Below are positions 28,602 through 37,811 of a stretch of 46,702 nt of DNA, piece after piece. The translations under genes were made by a program, and so were the position numbers. The stretch is from Minisyncoccota bacterium. GTDB lineage: Bacteria; Patescibacteriota; Minisyncoccia; JAHIHE01; JAGLIN01. The notes under the pieces are model-generated. The model had not been told where the DNA came from and ran no database searches. It worked only from the letters and a program-made list of their open reading frames with translations. The DNA is taken from the NCBI GenBank assembly GCA_028690055.1, contig JAQVBZ010000013.1, forward strand, positions 1 through 46,702, written 5' to 3'. The stretch's first letter is position 1. Every line of letters begins with the position of its first letter.

Positions 28602-28694
28602 TTTATTGTAGGAGCAATATCGCTCTGTTTTTTAAGGTAAAATTGGATAAAAAATAACTTATTTCTATATATCTAAGAATTAAATTATAAACGA

Positions 28695-29195
28695 ATGAAA
28701 AAAGTAGCAGTGTTTCTTGTCGCTTGTCTGGCGATGTTTCCTGTTCTTGCTTTGGCTGTATCCAATGATGAACCGCCAGTACTGGAGCCAACGGTCACAA
28801 TAACTTCGCCGACAGATGGCGCTATTGTCTCCAGTCCAGTTGTTATTAAGGGTTATGTGGAAAATTTTGAATTCGATAGCTACAGCGTGACGGTGAAAGG
28901 GGAAGGTGATTCTACCTATACGATAGGGACAGGAGATCTTTCGGCAGACTTATTCAATCCAGACTCTCTCTATAGTTGGGATACGACAGGTCTCCCCGAT
29001 GGATCGTATTCTATAAAACTTTCGGCTACGAATGGCGTTGACACTATACTTTCTACTGTGCAAGTTTCGATTGGTGGCGAGATATTCGATGAGAACCAAT
29101 GCAAAAAAGGCGGATATAAGGAATTAGGTTTCAGAAATCAGGGGCAATGTGTCAGTTATGGAAATACCCATAGATACAGAAATAATTCTTTTTAA
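28695..29195 (+). CDS. secreted protein with bacterial Ig-like domain
   Basis: Signal peptide-like N-terminus; VTITSPTDGAIVSSPVVIKGYVENFEFDSYSV. Confidence 0.75.
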   Translation: MKKVAVFLVACLAMFPVLALAVSNDEPPVLEPTVTITSPTDGAIVSSPVVIKGYVENFEFDSYSVTVKGEGDSTYTIGTGDLSADLFNPDSLYSWDTTGLPDGSYSIKLSATNGVDTILSTVQVSIGGEIFDENQCKKGGYKELGFRNQGQCVSYGNTHRYRNNSF

Positions 29196-29205
29196 AAAAT
29201 AATAA

Positions 29206-29239
29206 AAACAATCCGTCGATTTCGATGGATTGTTTTTTT
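29206..29239 (+). terminator. intrinsic terminator
   Basis: AAAACAATCCGTCGATTTCGATGGATTGTTTTTTT. Confidence 0.75.
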
Positions 29240-29307
29240 GTGGAAAAAGTGACTCGTTACTTATTTTATGTCATAATTAATTCAATAATAGCCATTAGAG
29301 CAATCAT

Positions 29308-29673
29308 ATGAGGAGGATAAAAAAACTTACTCCGGAGGAGACCGAGGTGATTGTTAAAAAGGGGACTGAGAGGCCTTTTTCTGGTAAATATTGGAATTTT
29401 GACGGCGAAGGAATTTATTCTTGCAAGAGGTGTGGAGCTGAACTTTATCGTTCTAGGGACAAATTCGATTCCGGATGCGGTTGGCCGAGTTTTGATGATG
29501 AAATTCCCGGTGCGGTAAAAAGGATTCCTGACCGGGATGAGATGCGGACAGAAATAGTATGCGCGAATTGCGGCGCTCACTTGGGGCATGTTTTTTCTGG
29601 AGAAGGGATGACACCGAAAGACACGCGACACTGTGTTAATTCCATTTCTTTGGATTTTAAAGAAAAAATATGA
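29308..29673 (+). CDS. msrB: peptide-methionine (R)-S-oxide reductase
   Basis: [44 protein letters not shown]. Confidence 0.95.
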   Translation: MRRIKKLTPEETEVIVKKGTERPFSGKYWNFDGEGIYSCKRCGAELYRSRDKFDSGCGWPSFDDEIPGAVKRIPDRDEMRTEIVCANCGAHLGHVFSGEGMTPKDTRHCVNSISLDFKEKI

Positions 29674-30161
29674 AAGATGATATCCAAAAAGCGTATTTTG
29701 CGGGCGGATGTTTCTGGGGAATCGAATATCACTTCCAGGATTTGGAGGGAGTAATTTCGACGCGAGTCGGATATATGGGCGGCAGTACGGAAAAGCCTAC
29801 CTATGATGAAGTCTGCGCCGGGCGGACGGGGCACGTTGAAACATTGGAGGCGGTTTTTGATGCGGACAAGGTGAGCTTTGAAAAACTCGCCAAGCTGTTT
29901 TTTGAAATACACGACTCGACGCAGAAAAATCGTCAAGGACCTGATATTGGCGAGCAATATCGCAGTGTGATTTTTTATACAGACAAGGAACAGAGGGAAA
30001 TTGCGGAAAAACTTATCGGAATATTGAAAGGAAAAGGTATAAATGCCGTTACGGAGCTTGTTCCAGCTGAAATCTTTTATGCGGCTGAAGATTATCATCA
30101 GAAATATTATGCCAAAACCGGTAAGTCGCCATATTGCCACATAAGAAAAGAGATATTTTAG
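29670..30161 (+). CDS. msrA: peptide-methionine (S)-S-oxide reductase
   Basis: [50 protein letters not shown]. Confidence 0.95.
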   Translation: MKDDIQKAYFAGGCFWGIEYHFQDLEGVISTRVGYMGGSTEKPTYDEVCAGRTGHVETLEAVFDADKVSFEKLAKLFFEIHDSTQKNRQGPDIGEQYRSVIFYTDKEQREIAEKLIGILKGKGINAVTELVPAEIFYAAEDYHQKYYAKTGKSPYCHIRKEIF

Positions 30162-30197
30162 ATAGATACTCTTGTGCTTTAAAAACCAAATATATTT

Positions 30198-30357
30198 TGT
30201 CATTCCGAATTGTAGGGGCACAATGTCTTGTGCCCTCTGCGACCCCGGAATCTGGGAAAAACAACATACTTGATAATAAAGTTATCTTTAGAAATAACAT
30301 TTGCGATCGTTTATATATTCCCGGGATCCTTCAGTCGAATACGTCTTTCGGGATGGT
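30198..30357. repeat. small inverted-repeat element, copy 3
   Basis: TGTCATTCCGAA ... TTTCGGGATGG(T)A termini; contains a GGGGCACAATGTCTTGTGCCC hairpin. Confidence 0.5.
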
Positions 30358-30514
30358 AAATCACAGGCGTATTTGTTTTAATCAAGATTCTGTCAGTGAA
30401 TTATCAAACTTGTACAGAAACGGCAAGGGATGTGTATTATCGCAGGAAAATAAGTTTTGTATGCTTGAACTGTTTACTAAGGTTATGTAGAACTTCAACT
30501 ATTAATTCACATAT

Positions 30515-30892
30515 ATGAAGTCAATCTGGAAATATCTCGGGTTAATATCCGTGTACGCTTTGATTTTCATACCGCCTGTCATCCGTGAGCCGGAAAGTGG
30601 CGCTAGATTTAATGCAGTTTTTGTCGCGGTTTTTCTGTTTCTTGTTCTTCTGACAATCTTTAGTGGTTCTTTTTTCTATAAAAAAATCTTATCGGCGTTG
30701 GGAATTCGCGTTTTATCATCCGGCGGGGATATTATCAAGACGGATTTTGGACATAATCTTAAGAACGTTTTTGCTAGAAATTTGATAAATATTACAGGCG
30801 ATGCTTTTTTTAATCTGGTTTTTATCTTGTTTCTTATATTCTTTGCCGTAAGCTCGGCCGCGGTCGCCAGTGATGCGGCAAGTTCGATATAA
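30515..30892 (+). CDS. membrane protein, unknown function
   Basis: Three or more hydrophobic segments. Confidence 0.6.
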   Translation: MKSIWKYLGLISVYALIFIPPVIREPESGARFNAVFVAVFLFLVLLTIFSGSFFYKKILSALGIRVLSSGGDIIKTDFGHNLKNVFARNLINITGDAFFNLVFILFLIFFAVSSAAVASDAASSI

Positions 30893-30909
30893 ATTAATGT
30901 ATATAAAAT

Positions 30910-31734
30910 ATGAATATTAAAGGAGATTACAAAATATTTTTGATTTTTCTTGCTATAGTTGTTGCGGGAATATATTTTTTTAGAGATGGCATAGGGGGTT
31001 TATCCTATCGTACGGAGGAGACGGAAAAAGAAGACATTACTTTTGACACTGCTCAGGATATTACGGATGAAAGCGAAGAAGAGGAGACCCCGGAAGAAGA
31101 AACTGTTTCATTGCCGATTGAGGAATCGGCGGAAGAGATGTCCTTGCCACCCACAGCAACGATTGTGAACGTACCTTTCACTTCGCAGGCGCCTTTCGGG
31201 GACTGGGCGGATCCGAGGCAGCAGCACGGATGTGAGGAGGCATCACTTTTGATGGCGCATTATTGGATGCAGGCGAAAAAACTAACTAAAGAAACCGCTC
31301 TTTTGGAGATTTTTGCGATGTCGGAATATGAGGAGGCTAATTATGGTGGTGCGCACGATCTTTCTTTGGAGGATACTTTGAAATTCTATCGCGAGTATTA
31401 CGGTTACAAAAAATCTTTCACGAAATATGACATTAGCGCCCAAGATATCAAGCGAGAAATCGCGCAGGGCAATCCGGTTATCACGCCTATGGATGGAAGG
31501 AAGCTCGGGAACCCCCAGTATACGGCACCCGGTCCGGAGCTGCACGAGTTGATCGTGATCGGGTATGATGATGGCACGGGGGAATTCATTACCAACGACC
31601 CTGGCACCAGATTCGGCGAAGGCTATCGCTATGATTATGAAATATTTATGGATTCGATTCGCGATTATAAGACGGGGTTCGATGAGCCGATTGATACTGT
31701 GTTAAAGGCGATGTTGGTTATAGAAAAAGAATAG
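30910..31734 (+). CDS. membrane-anchored C39-like family peptidase
   Basis: VPFTSQAPFGDWADPRQQHGCEEASLLMA; GNPVITPMDGR; HELIVIGYDDGTGEFITNDPG. Confidence 0.85.
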   Translation: MNIKGDYKIFLIFLAIVVAGIYFFRDGIGGLSYRTEETEKEDITFDTAQDITDESEEEETPEEETVSLPIEESAEEMSLPPTATIVNVPFTSQAPFGDWADPRQQHGCEEASLLMAHYWMQAKKLTKETALLEIFAMSEYEEANYGGAHDLSLEDTLKFYREYYGYKKSFTKYDISAQDIKREIAQGNPVITPMDGRKLGNPQYTAPGPELHELIVIGYDDGTGEFITNDPGTRFGEGYRYDYEIFMDSIRDYKTGFDEPIDTVLKAMLVIEKE

Positions 31735-31793
31735 AATGTTAGTTTATATTATTTGTGATATAATGAAAAACAATAATTACATAATAATAAATA

Positions 31794-32390
31794 ATGAAGA
31801 AATTAATCGTTGTTGGTGTCTTTTTTGTGGTGATAGCTATCGCCATACTTATAAATGGAGCTAAATTTGTCGAAGAAGACAATGAAAGTAGAAGCGAACA
31901 AGGACTGGAAGATATGAATGAGCTGGAAAAAATGGAAGATACGAAAAATGGGCAGGATACGCAGGAAGTCACTGACAAGCAGGATATAAAATATCGGACG
32001 GTTGATATCTATTATTATGATCTTCAAAAAGATAATTGTAATATCTATAAGGATGGACTAGTTGCCCTAAAGAGAGAAGTGCCGGATTCGGATGATGTTG
32101 TAGATGTGATAAAAAGCACGATTAATCTTTGGTTGGAAGGAGAAATAACCGAGGACGAAACTTCCGGTGAGCTTAGTGCTGAACTTTCTGCTGATGATGG
32201 AGTAAAATTAACCGATGCTTCTCTCGATGAGGGTGGGGTTCTGATTTTGACTTTTAGCGATCCTGATTATAAGACAAATGGTGGCTCTTGCCACGTGGGT
32301 GTCATAGCGGCGGAAATCGATGCTATAGTAAAACAGTTTGCCGAAGTCAAAACGCTTAATATTTTTCCAAAAGACATATTCGACGCCTAG
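31794..32390 (+). CDS. GerMN-domain exported protein
   Basis: VDIYYYDLQKDN...LWLEGEITEDE...GVKLTDASLDEGGVLILTFSDPDYKTNGGSCHVGVIAAEIDAIVKQF. Confidence 0.8.
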   Translation: MKKLIVVGVFFVVIAIAILINGAKFVEEDNESRSEQGLEDMNELEKMEDTKNGQDTQEVTDKQDIKYRTVDIYYYDLQKDNCNIYKDGLVALKREVPDSDDVVDVIKSTINLWLEGEITEDETSGELSAELSADDGVKLTDASLDEGGVLILTFSDPDYKTNGGSCHVGVIAAEIDAIVKQFAEVKTLNIFPKDIFDA

Positions 32391-32603
32391 GTGCGTGCGA
32401 GTTGTGGTTTTTAATGATTAGATAAGTATGAAATATACTTATCTTTTTGGTTTAATGATTTTGTGCTATAATCTTTGTAATCGGCAATAACTGTAAAACA
32501 GATTCTAATAAAACGGTATTTTTTGGAGATAAAAATGTGACGATGGGGAGCTAAAGATGTAAAACCGATTGTTTAAAATTTATATTTTAAATAGTCCTTA
32601 TAA

Positions 32604-35093
32604 TTGAAACAAATGAAAATCTTAAAGCATCTGCTGTTTCTTGTTCTTATTTCATTTTCTTTTTGTGTCTCTGCCGGTCCTTGTATGGCGGCAACTTTAA
32701 ACTGGAAGGGGTATACTTGGACTTTGGCTAACGGTGACGCATGGGATGCCGAATTAAATACTTATTCAAGTTCTAATGTTGTCGGTCCGGATGCTAACGG
32801 CTATATCACTCTTAAATTAACTAATCCATCAGGAGAAGATCCTATCGGAGCGGATATGTATTGTGAGCAGGATAGGTTCGGTTATGGGACTTACACTACT
32901 GTCATCGGGTCAAGATTGGATAATCTTGACAAAAACATCGTTTTTAGCGGGATGACAGTGAGGCGTGATAAAGATCCTTGGTTTGAGTTTGACGGAAGCG
33001 AGGCATCTCGATGGGATTATTGGGATTCCGATGTAGAGATAAGCCATGAGCTTTGGTTTGGTGATGATTATGATGTGGACTGGCATGGAGATTCGATGAG
33101 TATCGCTTCGGATTCGGTTCAGACTCACCGTATGGTATGGGAACCGGGCAAGGTGACCTTTGATTCTTTTTTGGGAACAGGTATCGGCGGTACCAATTAT
33201 TTCCATACGGTCATAACACGGGATGTACCTGAACCGACTGATGACGAATATGTCGAGTTTATGATGTGGGTTTATGCTGACGGATATCCAAACTCCGGTG
33301 ATTGGGACGTACCTGCCACTAGTGTAGTGGTGCGAGATTTCACATTCGTATCTTATTATGCGCATGCTCTGAATGTCACGAATGGTACTGGCGATGGTAC
33401 TTACGAATCGGGTGATAGTATCACCATCACCGCTGACGCTCCATCTTCGGGACAAGTATTCGATAAATGGACAGGGGATACTTCCTATCTTGCCAGTACA
33501 ACTTCGGCTACCACCACGGTTACTATGCCCGCCCAAGCAGTCGCCATTACCGCTACTTATAAGACGGCTCCCGTTACTACTTACGCCTTGACCGTCAATA
33601 GCGGTACCGGGGACGGTTATTACACTTCGGGGGCAGGTATCTCTATCGCCGCTGATGCGCCCGTAAATGGTAAGGTCTTCGACCGATGGACGGGAGATAC
33701 TACATATCTCTCCGGTATCTACACCGCGACTGCAACCGTGACGATGCCCGCTCAAAGTATTGCTCTTACGGCTACTTATAAAGATGCAACTATTGCCACT
33801 TACGCCTTGACTGTCACGAGCGGTACCGGAGACGGTTCGTACGCTTCGGGAACTAGTGTTACTATCACTGCCGACGCTCCCGTCTCGGGGCAGGTCTTTG
33901 ATAGATGGACGGGGGACACGGCTTATCTTTCAAGTATTTATACTTCGACCGCTAATGTAACGGTGCCGTCACAGGCTATTGTCCTTATCGCTACCTACAA
34001 GACGGCAACCTCTATAACTTACACTTTGACTGTCACGAGCGGTACCGGGGATGGAACTTATGCTACAGGAACGAGCGTCACTATCACTGCCGACGATCCC
34101 GCCTCGGGACAGGTATTTGATAGATGGACGGGGAGCACTCCTTATGTATCCGATACTACTTTATCCACAACTACAGTCACTATGCCTGCGCAGGATATTA
34201 CTCTTGTCGCTGTCTATGAAATCAGTTCCTCGGTTTCTTATGAAGATGATACCCTACTTCGGACTAAGGGGTCTACCGAGATATTTATAATTGTGGACGG
34301 CAAGAAAAAATTGATACCGAATCTTGATGAATTCGAAAGTTTGGGATATGAGTGGATTGATGTACTTATAGTTACTCCGGAAACGCTCGATGCCATTCCT
34401 GATTATACGGGAGAAAACGTTACACTCGGTAATTATAATAATGGTACCCTTATCCAGACTGCCGATTCTTTCAAAGTATACGTAATAATCGATGGCAAGA
34501 AGAAATGGATACCGACTCCTGAAGTATTCGAACAGTTGGGGTATAAATGGACTAGTATCGTACAATTATCTCGAGGTGTTCTTGATTCTATTTCTGACTA
34601 CGAAGATAATCTCATTCGGAGCATTGGAGACTATAAAGTGTATCTGGTGGTGAGCGGAGTAAAAAGACATATCCCGAATCCGGACATTTTCTTGAATTAT
34701 GGTTTCAAATGGGAGGAAGTAAAAGATGTACCGCAGGAGACTATAGATAAATACCGCAATACTTATCTTATCAAGGCTTCAAAGACTGAGGGTGTCTACT
34801 ATTTGTCTCCGCAAGAAATCAAAAAGCTTATTCCTACTACGGAGATTTTCAATTCTTACAATGACAAAACTTCTGATGTTCAGATTATCTCTCAAGTAGA
34901 AATGAATTACTATCCTCTCTCCAACCTTATAAAATTGAGTGGCACTAATGACATCTATCTTGTAGAGGGCACTGTAAAAAGAAAGATTCCTACTGCTGCT
35001 ATTTTCGACAAGTATAGGTTCAACTGGAATTATGTGCTTATTGTCAATCAAACGGAATTCAATTTTTATCAAACCGGGGCAGATCTGAAATAG
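32604..35093 (+). CDS. large secreted protein: GH16/lectin-like N-terminal domain, four divergent InlB B-type repeats, C-terminal repeats
   Basis: Signal peptide; four units ALTVTSGTGDGxYxSGTSVTITADAPVSGQVFDRWTGD; C-terminal repeats of (D)GKKKWIPTPEVFEQLGYKW type. Confidence 0.8.
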   Translation: MKQMKILKHLLFLVLISFSFCVSAGPCMAATLNWKGYTWTLANGDAWDAELNTYSSSNVVGPDANGYITLKLTNPSGEDPIGADMYCEQDRFGYGTYTTVIGSRLDNLDKNIVFSGMTVRRDKDPWFEFDGSEASRWDYWDSDVEISHELWFGDDYDVDWHGDSMSIASDSVQTHRMVWEPGKVTFDSFLGTGIGGTNYFHTVITRDVPEPTDDEYVEFMMWVYADGYPNSGDWDVPATSVVVRDFTFVSYYAHALNVTNGTGDGTYESGDSITITADAPSSGQVFDKWTGDTSYLASTTSATTTVTMPAQAVAITATYKTAPVTTYALTVNSGTGDGYYTSGAGISIAADAPVNGKVFDRWTGDTTYLSGIYTATATVTMPAQSIALTATYKDATIATYALTVTSGTGDGSYASGTSVTITADAPVSGQVFDRWTGDTAYLSSIYTSTANVTVPSQAIVLIATYKTATSITYTLTVTSGTGDGTYATGTSVTITADDPASGQVFDRWTGSTPYVSDTTLSTTTVTMPAQDITLVAVYEISSSVSYEDDTLLRTKGSTEIFIIVDGKKKLIPNLDEFESLGYEWIDVLIVTPETLDAIPDYTGENVTLGNYNNGTLIQTADSFKVYVIIDGKKKWIPTPEVFEQLGYKWTSIVQLSRGVLDSISDYEDNLIRSIGDYKVYLVVSGVKRHIPNPDIFLNYGFKWEEVKDVPQETIDKYRNTYLIKASKTEGVYYLSPQEIKKLIPTTEIFNSYNDKTSDVQIISQVEMNYYPLSNLIKLSGTNDIYLVEGTVKRKIPTAAIFDKYRFNWNYVLIVNQTEFNFYQTGADLK

Positions 35094-35346
35094 GAGAGAC
35101 TTTCAATCTTAGATAAAAGGATATTTGAATCGATAGTTTTTTGTTGAATGACAATATGGCAATTCCTCGTCATGTTTTTAATAAAAATAGCAGGGGGCGC
35201 GGATTGGTTCCGCCTCTGTTTTTTATCACAAGCAAAAAAACCACCGGTTCTGCCGGTGTGTGTATTTAGAGCGATAGTTCTCTCATAAGGATAACACTAT
35301 GATCATCCGATCATCATTTCCTTACATCAGTATAATCCCGAGACTG

Positions 35347-35453
35347 TGTCATCCTGAACTTGTTTCAGTATCTTCTTTATATTACACATAAGCAGTATAT
35401 CGTACAGCATTAACGATATATAACGAAGATTCCGGATCAAGTCCGGAATGACA
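35347..35453. repeat. small inverted-repeat element, copy 4
   Basis: TGTCATCCTGAA ... ATTCCGGATCAAGTCCGGAATGACA. Confidence 0.65.
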
Positions 35454-35663
35454 GACAGAGAAAGCAATGTGCCATGAACAACAAATACGAAATTACCATT
35501 ACCCTCTGGCGTTTTAGCCGGGGTATGATCATTATTGGTAGAATTATTCATCAGCATAGATATGATTTTCTTTGAGGGCGGAAAAAGACAAGGCAAAACG
35601 ATTTTTTGTTCTGGCGTATTTTGTGCTATAATTTAGCCATATGATAATTATTAAGCTAAAGCG

Positions 35664-36641
35664 ATGAAAAAAAGCGATAAAGTTCTAATTCTTTCATTGA
35701 TTTTTCTCGCAATCATAGGAGTTATAATCTGGCATTATTGGGACAAGGTGGATGACGGAGGGGATGACGGCGATACTCCCCAGGTCGCAGTGGTCAATAA
35801 CTTCGACGAATGCGCATCTGCCGGATACGTAATCGGAGAGTCTTATCCTAGACAGTGCTGGACTCCTGATGGGAGGACTTTTGTGGAGGATATTGGCAAT
35901 GAACTCGAAAAGACAGACCTAATACGCATTTCTACACCGAGGCCCAACACTACGATCCAGAGTCCGGTAAAAATCACAGGCGAAGCGCGCGGCTATTGGT
36001 TTTTCGAGGCGTCTTTTCCTATCAAAATCTATGATGCCGACGGCAAGGAATTGGGAATGGCGATTGCCGAAGCTAAGTCGGAATGGATGACGGAGGGGTT
36101 TGTGCCGTTCGAAGCGATGCTGGCATTCGATTTGCCAACAACAGCGAAGGGAACTTTGGTATTGCAAAAAGACAATCCTTCCGGACTTCCGGAAAATGAA
36201 GATAAGCTGGTCGTGCCGGTAGTCTTCGGTGCGGGAGAAAATTCCCAGGCAGTCTCTCTTTATTATTACAATCCGGACAAAGACCAAGATGCGAGCGGGA
36301 ACGTCCAGTGTTCAAAGCAAGGGCTTGTCCCGGTGAGCAGGAATATCACTTCCGGCGACAATGCGATTCGGGATACCATCAAACTTCTGCTTGAGGGGGG
36401 ATTGACGGCGGAAGAGAAGAACGGGGGCGTAACGACTGAGTATCCTATCGCTGGTCTTTCGCTCAAAGATGCCAATTTGCGAGATGGAACTCTGACACTG
36501 ACTTTCGATGACAGTGAGGGTAGGACAGTCGGCGGAGCCTGTCGTGTCGGTGTACTCTGGTCGCAGATTGAATCTACGGCCAAGCAATTCCCGGAGGTAA
36601 AAGAGGTAAAGTTTATGCCGGAGGAATTGTTCCAGCCGTAA
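35664..36641 (+). CDS. exported Gmad2 (Ig-like) + GerMN domain protein
   Basis: IRISTPRPNTTIQSPVKITGEARGYWFFEASFPIKIYDADG (Gmad2-like); SLYYYNPDKDQ...LKDANLRDGTLTLTFDD...GGACRVGVLWSQIESTAKQF. Confidence 0.82.
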   Translation: MKKSDKVLILSLIFLAIIGVIIWHYWDKVDDGGDDGDTPQVAVVNNFDECASAGYVIGESYPRQCWTPDGRTFVEDIGNELEKTDLIRISTPRPNTTIQSPVKITGEARGYWFFEASFPIKIYDADGKELGMAIAEAKSEWMTEGFVPFEAMLAFDLPTTAKGTLVLQKDNPSGLPENEDKLVVPVVFGAGENSQAVSLYYYNPDKDQDASGNVQCSKQGLVPVSRNITSGDNAIRDTIKLLLEGGLTAEEKNGGVTTEYPIAGLSLKDANLRDGTLTLTFDDSEGRTVGGACRVGVLWSQIESTAKQFPEVKEVKFMPEELFQP

Positions 36642-36923
36642 AATGAAACAGGTAGAGGCGGAGGCATTGCTTCGTCTCTTTTGATATATTGAAAATATTT
36701 ATAACATCTTGAAAGATTGCGAAGATGGGGTGCTACTATCGTTTTGACGGAATGCCAAGTAATTTTATAGTTCTCCTTCATACCATTTCGCTACGCCGTA
36801 TTCTTTGGCTAAGTGGAGAACCTCTCCCTGTCGCCGCGATTACGCTATGACGTGGCAATGTCGATGGGAGAGAAGATTTTTGCTCACGATATGATTAATT
36901 TTAATAATCTAAAATCATAAGAT

Positions 36924-37499
36924 ATGATAGAATTTGAAATGACCATTCCCAATGTTGAAATTGATGATGCCCGACGGCGTTTGCGGGAATGCGGCGCGGT
37001 TTTGCAGAAAGATTCGTATATCCAGAAACATATCGTATTTAATCTTCCTGAAGAGAGAAAAATAGAAGGCGCTTGGATGCGAGTGCGCGAAGAGAGCGAT
37101 AGGATTACAATGAGCATGAAGATTATCGACGGGAAAAACATTTCTGATCAGCAAGAATATTTTTTTATTGCCGAGAATACGGAAGATGCCTGCAAATTTC
37201 TGACACTCTTGGGCGGAACAGAAAAGGCGAGACAAGAAAAACGCCGGGAGATATGGATGCTGGGACAGTGTGAAATAACAATCGATGAATGGCCATTTCT
37301 TGAGCCGTTCCTTGAAGTGGAGGGAAAAAATGAAGAGATGGTAAGGGAAACAGTAAGTCTTCTGGGGTACGAATACGATAAATGCCGGGTGTGCGCGGTG
37401 GACGTGCTCTATAGTGAGAAATACGGAATTTCTGAGGATATTGTCGACAATCACACGTCGCGGATTCTTTTTGATATGGAGAATCCGTTTTTGAGGTGA
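36924..37499 (+). CDS. CYTH-domain / class IV adenylate cyclase-like protein
   Basis: IEFEMTIPNVEIDDARRRLRECGAV; WMRVREESDRITMSMK; CEITIDEWPFLEPFLEVEG. Confidence 0.75.
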   Translation: MIEFEMTIPNVEIDDARRRLRECGAVLQKDSYIQKHIVFNLPEERKIEGAWMRVREESDRITMSMKIIDGKNISDQQEYFFIAENTEDACKFLTLLGGTEKARQEKRREIWMLGQCEITIDEWPFLEPFLEVEGKNEEMVRETVSLLGYEYDKCRVCAVDVLYSEKYGISEDIVDNHTSRILFDMENPFLR

Positions 37500-37811
37500 T
37501 AACTTGCGATTCTCTTACTAATTCTTTCTCAGGTCATTTCTGCATTTTTACTAGAAACGATAATATATTTTTTGGGATTGAATAGGTAGTGTCGATACTC
37601 GCATTGGCTAAGGCTTGTTATTTTTATTTTTTTAGTTTATTGTATAAGCAGAAACTATCATTAATGGAAATATGTATCAGTCTGGAACCAATCTAGCATT
37701 CTGCTTATACTGTTTTCTCTGGAAACTCTGCTAATCATAACGGCAGGGTTTTTTAAAATCTAAACTTTTAAAGATATAGAAGGAGGGGTTTAATTACCTA
37801 AAAGAACGGTT

